In this document: piece after piece, positions 8,169 to 17,480 of the stretch
Position numbering within the stretch: position 1 is the stretch's first letter
Layout: every line of letters starts with the position of its first letter
Source: Ilumatobacteraceae bacterium
GTDB taxonomy: Bacteria; Actinomycetota; Acidimicrobiia; Acidimicrobiales; Ilumatobacteraceae
Assembly: GCA_007117775.1 (NCBI GenBank)
Contig: SKFX01000071.1
Coordinates: 1 to 33,235 of the forward strand
DNA length: 33,235 nucleotides
Direction of reading: 5' to 3'
The notes under the pieces: generated by a model
What the model was told of the DNA's origin: nothing
The model's database searches: none
The model's input: only the letters and a program-made list of their open reading frames with translations
Position numbers and translations under genes: made by a program

Positions 8169-8217
8169 TCATGGTCAGGGGTCATGGTCGGGGGTCATGG
8201 TCGGGGGTCATGATTGG
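8169..8217. repeat. 13-bp tandem repeat between dtxR and ilv promoters
   Basis: Three full copies of a 13-bp unit (TCATGGTCRGGGG) at 8169-8181, 8182-8194 and 8195-8207 are followed by a degenerate fourth copy to about 8217. The array lies just upstream of the ilv promoter and in the 5' flank of the divergent dtxR-family gene. It could be a protein-binding array. It does not resemble the classical DtxR box. Confidence 0.85.
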
Positions 8218-8226
8218 AAACCACGG

Positions 8227-8255
8227 TTGCGAGTGGCTCGGCGCCATGGCACACT
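8227..8255 (+). promoter_or_regulatory. Putative ilv promoter
   Basis: A -35-like TTGCGA (8227-8232) is followed by a 17-base spacer and a -10-like CACACT (8250-8255). The predicted start point falls 7-8 bases downstream, on or next to the ATG at 8263 of the leader peptide. Confidence 0.55.
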
Positions 8256-8262
8256 TGTGGCG

Positions 8263-8313
8263 ATGCGTTCACTGGATTTCCGCCCAACCCTGACGGTAGT
8301 ACGCATCTCGTAG
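8263..8313 (+). CDS. ilv operon leader peptide (attenuation peptide)
   Basis: This is a 16-codon open frame, MRSLDFRPTLTVVRIS, ending in TAG. Its second half holds Leu, Val, Val and Ile codons, the products of the operon it precedes. It has no Shine-Dalgarno sequence, but a -10-like hexamer ends 7 bases before the ATG, so it is probably translated from a leaderless mRNA. The stop codon runs straight into a GC-rich hairpin and then a terminator. This is the arrangement of ribosome-mediated attenuation known for actinobacterial ilv genes. Starvation for branched-chain residues would stall the ribosome at the Val-Val-Ile codons and relieve termination. The peptide itself is not expected to have another function. 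Confidence 0.75.
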   Translation: MRSLDFRPTLTVVRIS

Positions 8314-8342
8314 CGCGCGCCTGGACATACCAGACGCGCGCT
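8312..8342 (+). promoter_or_regulatory. Pause/protector hairpin of the ilv attenuator
   Basis: AGCGCGCG (8312-8319) pairs with CGCGCGCT (8335-8342). An inner CTGG/CCAG stem closes a five-base loop. The 5' arm begins inside the leader-peptide stop codon, so a stalled or terminating ribosome would cover it. Confidence 0.7.
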
Positions 8343-8343
8343 C

Positions 8344-8377
8344 ACAACCTCCCCACAAGGGAGGTTGTTTTCATTTT
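8344..8377 (+). terminator. Intrinsic terminator of the ilv attenuator
   Basis: A perfect 10-bp stem, ACAACCTCCC (8344-8353) with GGGAGGTTGT (8359-8368), closes a five-base loop. A T-rich run TTTCATTTT follows. It lies about 95 bases before ilvB and about 30 after the leader-peptide stop. I did not find a clear alternative antiterminator pairing by eye. Confidence 0.8.
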
Positions 8378-8472
8378 CGGCCCAGAATGGATCCCTGACG
8401 GCGCCGAGCCCCGCAGATGAACCATCACATCAACACGACCATCCGAGTACTTCAGACAGGACAGGACAGGCA

Positions 8473-10239
8473 ATGGATATCCCCGACGGCACCAAGATGA
8501 CCGGTGCACAGGCACTGATCAAAGCGCTGGAGAAGGAACGGGTCGAGGTGATCTTCGGTCTCCCAGGCGGCTGCATCCTGCCGGCCTATGACCCGTTGTT
8601 GGAGTCCTCGATCCGCCACGTGCTGGTCCGCCATGAACAGGGTGCGGGCCATATGGCCGAGGGCTATGCCCATGTCACCGGTCGACCCGGGGTCGCAATG
8701 GTGACCTCCGGTCCGGCGGCCACCAATCTGGTGACCCCGTTGATGGATGCCTACATGGACTCGATCCCGATGGTCGGCATCACCGGCCAGGTCGGCACCA
8801 CCGCCATCGGTACCGACGCATTCCAGGAATGTGACACCGTCGGCATCACTCGCTCGGTAACCAAGCACAACGAGTTGGTCATGGCCGGCGATGACCTGCC
8901 ACTCGCGATTCGTCAGGCCTTCCACATCGCCTCGACCGGTCGACCCGGCCCGACGCTCGTGGACATCCCCAAAGACGTCCTGCAGAACGAGATGACGTGG
9001 CATTGGCCGAGCGATGACGAACTGATCGACTCGCTGCCCGGTTACCGGCCCATCGGCAAGGGTCATCCGCGGATGATCAAGGAGGCGGCGAAGCTGATCC
9101 TCGAGTCTGAGCGGCCGATCATCTACGCCGGCGGCGGCATCTTGAAGGCCCGTGCGGCAGATGCGCTGCGCGAACTGGCCGAGATGACCGATATCCGCGT
9201 CGTGACGACATTGATGGCCCGTGGTGCGTTCCCCGATGACCATCCGTTGTGTCTGGGCATGCCCGGAATGCATGGCAATGCCACGGCGGTCACCTCGATG
9301 CAGAAGAGCGATCTGTTGATCGCCCTCGGAGCGCGTTTCGACGACCGGATCACCGGCAAGGTGTCGGCGTTCGCACCCGAGGCCAAAGTCATCCATGTCG
9401 ATATCGACCCAGCTGAACAGGGCAAGGTCCGCCGTCCCGATGTCCCCATCGTCGGCGACTGCCGCCTCGTCATCGAGGAGATCATCATCGCCATCCGCGA
9501 CCTCCTCGCGAGCGGTGTCGTCCAGGCCGACTCCTCTGAGTGGAAGAGTCGGATCTCGGGGTGGCAGGAGCAGTTCCCGTTCGCCTACGACGCGGCGGAG
9601 CCCGGTGACGCGCTCAAGCCGCAGTACTGCTTGGAGAAACTGCGCGATGCCGCGCCGGAGGGCACGATCGTGTCGTCGGGAGTGGGCCAGCACCAGATGT
9701 GGGCCTCACAGTTCTGGAACTTCACCGAGCCCTACACCTGGGTCAACTCCGGTGGTCTCGGCACGATGGGCTTCTCGATTCCAGCGGCGATCGGCGCCAA
9801 GATCGGTCGACCGGACCGCACGGTGTGGGCCGTCGATGGTGACGGGTGTTTCCAGATGACCGCCCAAGAACTTGTCACGGCCACCACCGAGCGCATCCCG
9901 ATCAAGGTCGCGCTGTTGAACAACAGCTACCTCGGCATGGTGCGCCAGTGGCAGGAGATGTTCTATGAGGAGCGTTACTCCGAGGTGTATCTGTCCACCG
10001 AGGTGCCCGACTACGTGAAGTGGGCCGAGTCGATGGGGTGTGTCGCGATCCGCGTCGAGTCCCCCGAGGAGGTGGAGCCCGCGATCGAGAAGGCGAATTC
10101 GATCAATGACCGCTCCGTCGTTGTCGAGTTCCGCGTCGATGCCCGCGAGAAGGTGTTCCCGATGGTGCCGGCGGGCCAGAGCAACGACGATGTGTTGTTG
10201 CATCCGTCGCAGGATTCATGTCGGTGGGCGCTGTCATGA
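8473..10239 (+). CDS. ilvB: Acetolactate synthase large subunit
   Basis: This 588-residue ThDP enzyme catalyses the first common step of valine, leucine and isoleucine synthesis: pyruvate to acetolactate, or with 2-oxobutyrate to acetohydroxybutyrate. The N-terminal domain shows [13 protein letters not shown], the catalytic Glu55 in HEQGA, and VTSGPAATN. The ThDP-binding motif runs from GDGCF at about 455 to NNSYLGM at about 482. The frame extends upstream to 8365 through the terminator. The ATG at 8473 is the sensible start: it has an AGGACAGG ribosome site just upstream and a family-like N terminus ([15 protein letters not shown]). It is the first structural gene of ilvBNC behind the attenuator and overlaps ilvN by 4 bases (ATGA). 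The last 10 residues are not family-like. Confidence 0.96.
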   Translation: MDIPDGTKMTGAQALIKALEKERVEVIFGLPGGCILPAYDPLLESSIRHVLVRHEQGAGHMAEGYAHVTGRPGVAMVTSGPAATNLVTPLMDAYMDSIPMVGITGQVGTTAIGTDAFQECDTVGITRSVTKHNELVMAGDDLPLAIRQAFHIASTGRPGPTLVDIPKDVLQNEMTWHWPSDDELIDSLPGYRPIGKGHPRMIKEAAKLILESERPIIYAGGGILKARAADALRELAEMTDIRVVTTLMARGAFPDDHPLCLGMPGMHGNATAVTSMQKSDLLIALGARFDDRITGKVSAFAPEAKVIHVDIDPAEQGKVRRPDVPIVGDCRLVIEEIIIAIRDLLASGVVQADSSEWKSRISGWQEQFPFAYDAAEPGDALKPQYCLEKLRDAAPEGTIVSSGVGQHQMWASQFWNFTEPYTWVNSGGLGTMGFSIPAAIGAKIGRPDRTVWAVDGDGCFQMTAQELVTATTERIPIKVALLNNSYLGMVRQWQEMFYEERYSEVYLSTEVPDYVKWAESMGCVAIRVESPEEVEPAIEKANSINDRSVVVEFRVDAREKVFPMVPAGQSNDDVLLHPSQDSCRWALS

Positions 10240-10808
10240 CCGCCATCACACCTACGACCGAAGTTCATCACCACATCTTGTCGGTGCTGGTCCAGAACCG
10301 CCCCGGCGTGCTGGCGCGCGTCGCTGGGCTCTTCGCCCGCCGCGGGTACAACATCTTCTCGCTCGCGGTCGCGCCGGCCGAGGAGGAGGGGATGAGCCGG
10401 ATCACGATCGCCGTCGATGTCGAGTCGACCCCGCTGGAGCAGATCGTCAAACAGCTCTTCAAGCTGATCGAGGTCATCAAGATCTCCGAATTGGATCCGC
10501 GCCGGTCCGTCGAGCGCGAACTGCTCCTCGCCACGGTGCGGATCGCGGCCGATGAGCGCAGTCAAGTGCTCGAATTGGTCAACATCTTCGAGGGCAAGAT
10601 CCTCGCGGTCGGTTCCGATGCACTCACCGTGAGCCTCGAGGGCCATCCTGACAAGCTCAACGATTTTGAAGCACTGCTGGGTGGATATGGCATCGTTGAG
10701 ATGCAGCGCACCGGGCGCGTTGCATTGCCCAAGCTCGACCAGCAGTCCCGGCTGCGCACCATGGTGACCCCGGGATCATCTCCCGCTGAGAAAGGAAAGG
10801 TGAGCTGA
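10236..10808 (+). CDS. ilvN: Acetolactate synthase small (regulatory) subunit
   Basis: This 190-residue regulatory partner of IlvB gives the holoenzyme full activity and valine feedback inhibition. The N-terminal ACT domain reads [21 protein letters not shown] and RRGYNIFSL, and MSRITIAVD follows. The C-terminal ALS_ss_C-type domain ([10 protein letters not shown], then [20 protein letters not shown]) is complete. The ATG at 10236 overlaps the ilvB stop as ATGA, which is typical of coupled subunits; an in-frame ATG at 10218 is a less likely start. The ilvC ATG follows the ilvN stop with no gap. Confidence 0.95.
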   Translation: MTAITPTTEVHHHILSVLVQNRPGVLARVAGLFARRGYNIFSLAVAPAEEEGMSRITIAVDVESTPLEQIVKQLFKLIEVIKISELDPRRSVERELLLATVRIAADERSQVLELVNIFEGKILAVGSDALTVSLEGHPDKLNDFEALLGGYGIVEMQRTGRVALPKLDQQSRLRTMVTPGSSPAEKGKVS

Positions 10809-11837
<1,029 letters not shown>

Positions 11838-11863
11838 GCAGCGCACCCGAACCAAAATCTGAC

Positions 11864-11892
11864 TTGCTAGGTCGGGATTTAGGCTCTAGCCT
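11864..11892 (+). promoter_or_regulatory. Promoter of the metY-like gene
   Basis: TTGCTA (11864-11869), a 17-base spacer and TAGCCT (11887-11892) form a good sigma70-type promoter. It sits so close to the gene that a GTG at 11893 cannot be the start, leaving the ATG at 11902 with almost no 5' UTR. Confidence 0.6.
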
Positions 11893-11901
11893 GTGTCGCC
11901 T

Positions 11902-13215
11902 ATGAGCAGCAACTGGGGTTTCGAGACCAAGCAGATCCACGTCGGCGGCGAGCCCGACCCGACCACCGGGGCGCGGGCCGTACCGATCTATCAGACGACA
12001 TCGTATGAATTCCGCGATGCCGAGCATGCCGCGAATCTCTTCGCGCTCGCCGAGGTCGGCAATATCTACACCCGGATCATGAATCCGACTCAGGCCGCCC
12101 TCGAAGCCCGGGTGAACGCCCTCGAGGGCGGGTGCACCACCGCCATCGGCCTACCCGGAACACTCGCGGTGGCATCGGGTCAAGCCGCCGAAACCCTCGC
12201 GCTGCTGACGCTGTGCGAGGCCGGCGACCATGTGGTCGCATCGCCGTCGCTGTACGGCGGCACGTACAACCTGTTGCACCACACCATGCCCAAACTGGGC
12301 ATCGAGGTCAGCTTCGTCGACGACCCCCATGATCTCGCTCAGTGGGAGGCAGCGATCCGGCCGAACACCAAGGTCTTCTTCGGTGAGGTGCTCCCGAATC
12401 CGAAGAACGATGTGTTCGATATCGAGGGGGTCAGCGGTGTGGCCCATGCCAACGGCATCCCGCTGATGGTCGACAACACCGTGCCCACCCCGTATCTGAT
12501 CCGTCCCCTCGAATGGGGGGCCGACATCGTGATCCACAGCCTCACCAAGTTCTGCGGTGGTCACGGCACCTCGGTCGGCGGCGCGATCGTCGACGGTGGC
12601 ACGTTCGACTATGCGGCATCGGGACGGTTCGCGAACTTCACCGAACCCGATCCGAGCTATCACGGCCTCGCCTATTTCCCGGCGCTCGGACACGGGGCGT
12701 TCATCCTCAAAGCCCGCGTCCAGCTACTGCGCGATCTCGGCATGGCGATCTCGCCGTTCAACGCGTTCATGATCCTGCAGGGTCTCGAGACCCTCAGCCT
12801 GCGCATGGAGCGCCATTTCGCCAACGCTCAGGCGGTGGGTGAATACCTCGACGCCCACCCACAGGTGGAATCGGTCCGCTATTCAGGTCTGGTGTCGAGC
12901 CCATGGCATGAGCGCGCCACTCGCTATGGCGGCGGCAGAGGCTACGGGTCGGTGTTGGCCTTCGAGATCGAAGGCGGTGTCGACGCCGGCCGCAAGTTCG
13001 TCTCAGGTCTCGAACTGCACAGCCATGTGGCCAATATCGGTGATGTGCGCTCCCTGGTCATCCACCCGGCCTCGACGACGCATTCCCAGCTCACCGAGGA
13101 CGAACAGCGGGCTTCTGATGTCACCCCCGGTCTGATCCGTCTCAGCGTCGGTCTCGAATCAGCCGACGACATCCTGGCCGATCTCGAAGCCGGGTTCGCC
13201 GCCGCCCGGAGCTGA
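11902..13215 (+). CDS. metY: O-acetylhomoserine sulfhydrylase (Cys/Met metabolism PLP enzyme)
   Basis: This 437-residue PLP enzyme belongs to the Cys/Met metabolism family. TKQIHVGGEPDPTTGARAVPIYQTTSYEF and YTRIMNPTQAALEARVNALEGG are typical of MetY, which makes homocysteine from O-acetylhomoserine and sulfide. The PLP lysine is Lys216 in HSLTKFCGGHGTS, and VDNTVPTPYLIRPLEWGAD precedes it. The length, slightly above that of cystathionine gamma-synthases, also favours MetY. Close relatives such as methionine gamma-lyase cannot be fully excluded. It is a single gene with its own promoter. Together with serC, ilv and aspC it makes this stretch an amino-acid biosynthesis cluster without shared transcription. 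It is convergent with the PAC2 gene. Confidence 0.88.
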   Translation: MSSNWGFETKQIHVGGEPDPTTGARAVPIYQTTSYEFRDAEHAANLFALAEVGNIYTRIMNPTQAALEARVNALEGGCTTAIGLPGTLAVASGQAAETLALLTLCEAGDHVVASPSLYGGTYNLLHHTMPKLGIEVSFVDDPHDLAQWEAAIRPNTKVFFGEVLPNPKNDVFDIEGVSGVAHANGIPLMVDNTVPTPYLIRPLEWGADIVIHSLTKFCGGHGTSVGGAIVDGGTFDYAASGRFANFTEPDPSYHGLAYFPALGHGAFILKARVQLLRDLGMAISPFNAFMILQGLETLSLRMERHFANAQAVGEYLDAHPQVESVRYSGLVSSPWHERATRYGGGRGYGSVLAFEIEGGVDAGRKFVSGLELHSHVANIGDVRSLVIHPASTTHSQLTEDEQRASDVTPGLIRLSVGLESADDILADLEAGFAAARS

Positions 13216-13244
13216 CACTCAACGCAACGGTTCAGGCCAACAAC

Positions 13245-14114
13245 TCAGGCCTCATCGGGACGCTGATCGCGCAGGAACTCCTCGAACTGCGCGCCGAGGT
13301 CATCGGCGCTCGGGATCTGCGCCTCGGCGCGCCGGTCGTACTCCTGCTCGAGCATCTGGACATACAGCGTCAACTGCCGATCCTCATCGACGATCTCATC
13401 GTGGAGTTCGCGCCAGTGCGCGAGGTCGTCGGCGTCGACGCCGGCGGTCTCGACGCCGAGTACGTGGGAGAGGTGCGTTTCGAGGGCTGCGACGGCTTGG
13501 GGGTGTTCGGTCTGCACCAGGTAGTGGGGGATGCCGACGCGCAACGAGACAGCGGGGATGCCGGCGGCGTCGAGGGTGCCCTGGAGGACGCCGACGATCC
13601 CGGTCATGCCCTGATAGCTCGGTGAGCTGAGGCCGAGCCGCCGGGCCAGTTCGGCATTGGTGGTCGAGCCCGTCACCGCTGGGGTCCGGGTGTGGGGGAC
13701 CGCCTCGGCAGCCGCACCGACGGTCACCACCGCCTCACAGCCGAGCTGGTGTGCCACGGTGACCAGATGATCGGCCCAGGTCCGCCAGTGCAGATGCGGC
13801 TCGGCTCCGGTGACGATCACCAGATCACGGCCGTCGCCGCGCGAGACCGCCATCTTGCAGGTGGGCCAGTCGATATCGGTGACGAGACCATCGGTGATGC
13901 GGATCATGGGTCGCTGCTGGGTGAAATCGAAGAACGGGTCGGCGTCGATCTCGGCCACGGTCACCGATGATCGTCCCGTCCCCAGCAGCTCGAGTGCCCC
14001 AGACGCCGCACCACCGACATCGAACCAGCCGCGCAGGGCAATCACCATGACCGGTGATTCGAGCGGGCCGAGCTGTTCGATCCCGAGGCGCAGAGCATCG
14101 GCGGCGCGGTTCAT
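13245..14114 (-). CDS. PAC2 family protein
   Basis: This 289-residue protein resembles the actinobacterial PAC2 (proteasome assembly chaperone 2-like) family. The N terminus PVMVIALRGWFDVGGAASGAL, the central LVIVTGAEPHLHWRTWADHL and the later TGIVGVLQGTLDAAGIPAVSLRVGIPHYL are the recognisable blocks. The C-terminal 60 residues are acidic and helical. Bacterial members are structurally related to eukaryotic PAC2, but their bacterial role is not settled. No proteasome genes are in the window. The gene lies 30 bases downstream of serC. A CACACT -10-like hexamer 7 bases before its ATG suggests it may also have its own leaderless transcript. Confidence 0.8.
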   Translation of the reverse strand: MNRAADALRLGIEQLGPLESPVMVIALRGWFDVGGAASGALELLGTGRSSVTVAEIDADPFFDFTQQRPMIRITDGLVTDIDWPTCKMAVSRGDGRDLVIVTGAEPHLHWRTWADHLVTVAHQLGCEAVVTVGAAAEAVPHTRTPAVTGSTTNAELARRLGLSSPSYQGMTGIVGVLQGTLDAAGIPAVSLRVGIPHYLVQTEHPQAVAALETHLSHVLGVETAGVDADDLAHWRELHDEIVDEDRQLTLYVQMLEQEYDRRAEAQIPSADDLGAQFEEFLRDQRPDEA

Positions 14115-14121
14115 CTCGACC

Positions 14122-14127
14122 AGTGTG
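14122..14127 (-). promoter_or_regulatory. Possible -10 box of the PAC2 gene
   Basis: CACACT on the minus strand stands 7 bases before the ATG at 14114. The same hexamer and spacing occur at the ilv leader peptide (8250). The -35 region would lie across the serC stop codon and is not convincing. Confidence 0.35.
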
Positions 14128-14144
14128 TCACCGAGTCCGGGTCG

Positions 14145-15263
14145 TCACGATGCGCGGAGTTGGTCGACGATGAGATCGATACAGCCGACGAGCGCCTCCA
14201 CATCGGCGGGGTCGATGGCGGGGAACATCCCGATGCGCAACTGGTTGCGACCCAGTTTGCGATAGCTGTCGGTATCGACGATGCCATTCGCGCGCAGCGC
14301 AGCACAGACATCGTCTGCCAAGACCGACTCATCGAGATCGATCGTGCCGACCACATTGGACCGCTTGGAGGGATCGGCCACGAACGGCGACGCCCACTCG
14401 CGTTCGGCTGCCCAGCCGTACAGGATCTGTGCTGAATGCTGTGAGCGGCCCGCCGCCCAGTCGAGACCACCGTGATCGAGCATCCAGTGGATCTGGGCAT
14501 CGAGCATGACCAGGGTCGCGAGCGCCGGGGTGTTGTAGGTCTGATCGGCCCGGCTGTTGGTCAGCGCGATCGCGAGATCCAGCGATGCCGGCCGCCACCG
14601 CTGCGATGCGCCGATCGACTCGATGCGTTCGACGGCAGCCGGTGAACACGCCGCCAGCCACAGACCACCGTCGGATGCGAAGCTCTTCTGCGGTGCGAAG
14701 TAGTACACGTCCACCTGGTTCGGATCCCAGATGAGGCCCCCGGCGGCCGAGGTGGCATCGACGAGCACCATGCCACCACCGCTCGGACGCACCAGTTCCA
14801 TCGCCACGCCCGTCGACGTCTCGTTATGGGTGAAGGCGTACACGTCGATATCGGCCGCAGGGTTGGGTGCGGGGTGATCACCGGGAGCGGATTCGACGAT
14901 GTCGGGCTCTGGCAGATGTGGTGCGGCGGCGACCGCAGCGGCGAATTTGGACGAGAACTCACCGAACACCAGATGCTGGCTGATGCCGTTCAACAACCCG
15001 AATGTGGCCACATCCCAGAACACCGTGCTGCCACCGTTTCCCAACACGATCTCCCAACCGTCAGGCAGGCCGAACAAGTCACTGAGGCCCGTGCGGACCG
15101 ATGAGACGACGTTCTTGACCGGAGCCTTGCGGTGCGAGGTGCCCATGATCTGTGACGCGGCGAGTGCCTCGAGTTGTTCGGGCCGGACCTTGGAGGGTCC
15201 GCAGCCGAAACGGCCGTCGGCGGGCAGGGCGTTCGAGGGGAGTCGGATCGATGTCGGGTCCAC
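14145..15263 (-). CDS. serC: Phosphoserine aminotransferase (actinobacterial type)
   Basis: This 372-residue PLP aminotransferase converts 3-phosphohydroxypyruvate to phosphoserine in serine synthesis. [15 protein letters not shown] at residues 17-31 and [14 protein letters not shown] at 40-53 are hallmark blocks of the mycobacterial-type SerC. ETSTGV follows at about 148, and the PLP lysine is Lys193 in [12 protein letters not shown]. The C-terminal [22 protein letters not shown] is also family-like. Translation starts at a GTG (15263), because the frame has no earlier suitable codon and the N terminus fits. The start lies only 17 bases from the divergent aspC ATG, so the two promoters must overlap each other's coding sequence. 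The PAC2 gene follows 30 bases downstream. Confidence 0.93.
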   Translation of the reverse strand: MDPTSIRLPSNALPADGRFGCGPSKVRPEQLEALAASQIMGTSHRKAPVKNVVSSVRTGLSDLFGLPDGWEIVLGNGGSTVFWDVATFGLLNGISQHLVFGEFSSKFAAAVAAAPHLPEPDIVESAPGDHPAPNPAADIDVYAFTHNETSTGVAMELVRPSGGGMVLVDATSAAGGLIWDPNQVDVYYFAPQKSFASDGGLWLAACSPAAVERIESIGASQRWRPASLDLAIALTNSRADQTYNTPALATLVMLDAQIHWMLDHGGLDWAAGRSQHSAQILYGWAAEREWASPFVADPSKRSNVVGTIDLDESVLADDVCAALRANGIVDTDSYRKLGRNQLRIGMFPAIDPADVEALVGCIDLIVDQLRAS

Positions 15264-15280
15264 GTCCCCAGCATGCCAGC

Positions 15281-16483
15281 ATGGGGGACGTGAATCGCAT
15301 CTCAGCCCGTCTCGCCGCCATCGCCCCGTCGGCCACGCTCGCCGTGGACGCCAAGGCCAAAGCCATGCAGGCCGAAGGCCTCGACGTCATTGGTTTCGGT
15401 GCCGGTGAACCCGACTTCGCGACCCCGGACCATATCGTCGCCGCCGCCCAGGCGGCCTGTGGTGACGTGCGCAACCATCGCTATTCACCCGCCGGGGGTC
15501 TGCCCGAACTCAAGGCCGCCGTGGTGGCCAAGACGGCGCGCGACTCAGGGTATGGGATCGATGCCTCCCAGGTGCTGATCACCAACGGCGGCAAGCACGC
15601 GGTCTACACCGCATTCGCCGTGCTCTGCGATCCGGGCGATGAGGTGATCTGTCCCGCTCCGTACTGGACCACCTATCCCGAGGCGATCGCCCTCGCGGGT
15701 GGGGTCCCGGTGGTCATCGACACCGATGACACGTCGGGATTCAAAGTCACCGTCGACCAACTCGAGGCGGCCCGCACCGAGCGGACCAAGCTGATGCTCT
15801 TCGTCAGCCCCGACAATCCCTCGGGCGCGGTGTACAGCCCCGATGAGGTGGCCGAGATCGGCCGCTGGGCGGCGGCCAACGACATCTGGGTGCTGACCGA
15901 CGAGATCTATGAACACCTCGTCTACGGCGAGCACGCGTTCGCCTCGATGCCGGTGCTGGTGCCCGAGATCGCTGATCGCTGCATCGTCGTCAACGGTGTG
16001 GCCAAGACCTATGCGATGACGGGATGGCGCGTCGGTTGGATGATCGCTCCGGCCGATGTCACCAAGGCCGCCACGAACTACCAGAGCCACGTCACCTCCA
16101 ATGTCGCCAATATCTCCCAGCGCGCCGCCATCGCTGCGCTCGAGGGTCCCCTCGATGATGTCATGGAGATGCGTACCGCCTTTGAGCGGCGCGGCACCAC
16201 GATGTGGCGGATGCTGAACGAGATCGATGGGGTCAGCTGTCTCGAACCCCAGGGGGCGTTCTATTGCTTCCCGAACATGACCGGATTGCTCGGGCGCGAG
16301 ATCGCTGGCACCACTCCGACGACGACGCTCGAGTTGGCCGAACTGGTCCTCGCCGAGGCCAAGGTCGCGCTGGTGCCCGGTGAGGCGTTCGGCGCGCCGG
16401 GTTATGTGCGGCTGTCGTTCGCGCTCGGCGATGATTCGCTCGCCGAGGGGATCGGACGCCTGGCCGACTTGGTGGCGCGCTGA
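15281..16483 (+). CDS. aspC: Aspartate-type aminotransferase (class I, I-gamma-like)
   Basis: This 400-residue PLP enzyme opens with [24 protein letters not shown] and [12 protein letters not shown], the pattern of the thermostable-type aspartate (often also prephenate) aminotransferases. Active-site residues are Asn179 (DNPSG), Asp207 and Tyr210 (TDEIY), Lys242 ([13 protein letters not shown]) and Arg250. It interconverts aspartate/2-oxoglutarate and oxaloacetate/glutamate; prephenate use is possible but cannot be read from sequence. The frame is open much further upstream inside serC. The ATG at 15281 or a GTG at 15290 is the realistic start. The 3' end overlaps the convergent DUF368 gene by 82 bases. 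Confidence 0.88.
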   Translation: MGDVNRISARLAAIAPSATLAVDAKAKAMQAEGLDVIGFGAGEPDFATPDHIVAAAQAACGDVRNHRYSPAGGLPELKAAVVAKTARDSGYGIDASQVLITNGGKHAVYTAFAVLCDPGDEVICPAPYWTTYPEAIALAGGVPVVIDTDDTSGFKVTVDQLEAARTERTKLMLFVSPDNPSGAVYSPDEVAEIGRWAAANDIWVLTDEIYEHLVYGEHAFASMPVLVPEIADRCIVVNGVAKTYAMTGWRVGWMIAPADVTKAATNYQSHVTSNVANISQRAAIAALEGPLDDVMEMRTAFERRGTTMWRMLNEIDGVSCLEPQGAFYCFPNMTGLLGREIAGTTPTTTLELAELVLAEAKVALVPGEAFGAPGYVRLSFALGDDSLAEGIGRLADLVAR

Positions 16484-17355
16484 GCGGTCGCCTCGACCAC
16501 GAGGATCGCAGCGAAGGCGGCGACGGCCAGGGCGACTGGGATCCAGACCTGTTCGCGCGGTGCTGACATCTCGGTGGTGCTGACCCCACCTGGCCATGGC
16601 CACAGCACCCGCAACGACCCGATCATCAGCCCGATCATGGTGGCAATGACGAGGTCGTGGTGGTGCTCGAGCAGCCAGTTGAGCAGTGTCGAGAACACTG
16701 CGAGGCCGGTGATGCAGCCGACGACGAAGACCGCGAGTGTCACCAGATCGCGCTCTGAGACCGCCCCGAGCACCTCTGCGTACATGCCGATCATCACGAG
16801 GATCAACGATCCGGAGATCCCGGGCAGGATCATCGCGCAGATCGCGATCGCCCCGGCGAAGAAGAACACCCACAGCGGTTCGGTGACCACCTTCTCCGCC
16901 GTCGACTCGGTATTCGAACGCAGACCGAGCACCAAGAACAACATCACGGCAGCAGCCACCGCAGCGCCGATCGCTGTCGGGGTGATCGTGCCGATCAGCC
17001 GCCAAGCGATGACGATGGCACCGGTGACGAGACCGAAGAACACCGCTGCGGTCGCGATCGGCTGCTCATCGAGCAACCGGGTCAGCAGGCCCGAGAGAGC
17101 GATGACCGCTGCGAGGATGCCGACGAGCAGGCCGATCAGCCATCCCCATTCGACGGCTGCGAAGCGGTCCTTGATCCGCTCGACATCTCGCCCGAGGATC
17201 GCCCGGAGCACCTCGGCGCCAGCGTGCACATTGGCGATCAGTCGCTCGTAGATCCCGGTGACGAGCGCCACGGTGCCGCCCGAGACACCGGGCACGAGAT
17301 CGGCGGTCCCCATGGCGAAGCCGCGGGCGATCTGGGAGACGACGGTGCGTGCCAT
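16402..17355 (-). CDS. DUF368 membrane protein, probable undecaprenyl-phosphate translocase (PopT-like)
   Basis: This 317-residue polytopic protein has the paired DUF368 signatures PGVSGGT (22-28) and PGISGSL (178-184), which mark the two inverted halves. About eight to nine membrane helices are apparent. DUF368 proteins have been described as flippases that recycle undecaprenyl phosphate for cell-wall synthesis. The C-terminal tail is cytosolic-looking, Ser/Arg-rich and poorly conserved, and that part overlaps the aspC 3' end antiparallel. The start at 17355 has TAGGTT six bases upstream and no Shine-Dalgarno, so it is probably leaderless. It is divergent from the CorC-like gene, 125 bases away. 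Confidence 0.82.
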   Translation of the reverse strand: MARTVVSQIARGFAMGTADLVPGVSGGTVALVTGIYERLIANVHAGAEVLRAILGRDVERIKDRFAAVEWGWLIGLLVGILAAVIALSGLLTRLLDEQPIATAAVFFGLVTGAIVIAWRLIGTITPTAIGAAVAAAVMLFLVLGLRSNTESTAEKVVTEPLWVFFFAGAIAICAMILPGISGSLILVMIGMYAEVLGAVSERDLVTLAVFVVGCITGLAVFSTLLNWLLEHHHDLVIATMIGLMIGSLRVLWPWPGGVSTTEMSAPREQVWIPVALAVAAFAAILVVEATAQRATKSARRPIPSASESSPSANDSRT

Positions 17356-17361
17356 GGCCTC

Positions 17362-17367
17362 AACCTA
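17362..17367 (-). promoter_or_regulatory. Probable -10 box of the DUF368 gene
   Basis: TAGGTT on the minus strand is separated from the ATG at 17355 by six bases (GAGGCC). This fits a leaderless transcript. Confidence 0.45.
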
Positions 17368-17468
17368 GTGCGCACGGTGGGGCGGCATCGGTGAGACCAC
17401 CACGGCATCGCTGCGGTCGGACGGCCTCGTCGTGGTCGGGTCCGCAGATGACGATTCTCGACACTGCG

Positions 17469-17474
17469 TAACGT
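17469..17474 (+). promoter_or_regulatory. Probable -10 box of the CorC-like gene
   Basis: TAACGT is separated from the ATG at 17481 by six G residues. The G run could be mistaken for a Shine-Dalgarno, but it touches the start codon and is too close to act as one. Confidence 0.45.
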
Positions 17475-17480
17475 GGGGGG

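Noticed and set aside
8246-8293. Alternative leader peptide MAHLWRCVHWISAQP starting at 8246
   Set aside because: It overlaps the proposed -10 region and lacks the clustered branched-chain codons and the stop-to-hairpin arrangement of the 8263 peptide.
8354-8359. CTTGTGG (8254-8260) is complementary to the terminator loop/stem region and could act as antiterminator
   Set aside because: If transcription starts near 8263 this segment is not in the RNA; kept only as a note.
8452-9693. 413-codon open frame on the minus strand opposite ilvB
   Set aside because: It is the antisense shadow of a certain ilvB gene in GC-rich DNA; the translation is Asp/Arg/His-rich without family motifs.
15545-17005. 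486-codon minus-strand frame across aspC and the DUF368 gene
   Set aside because: It covers two well-supported genes in the wrong frames and has a shadow-like Arg/Gly/Asp composition.
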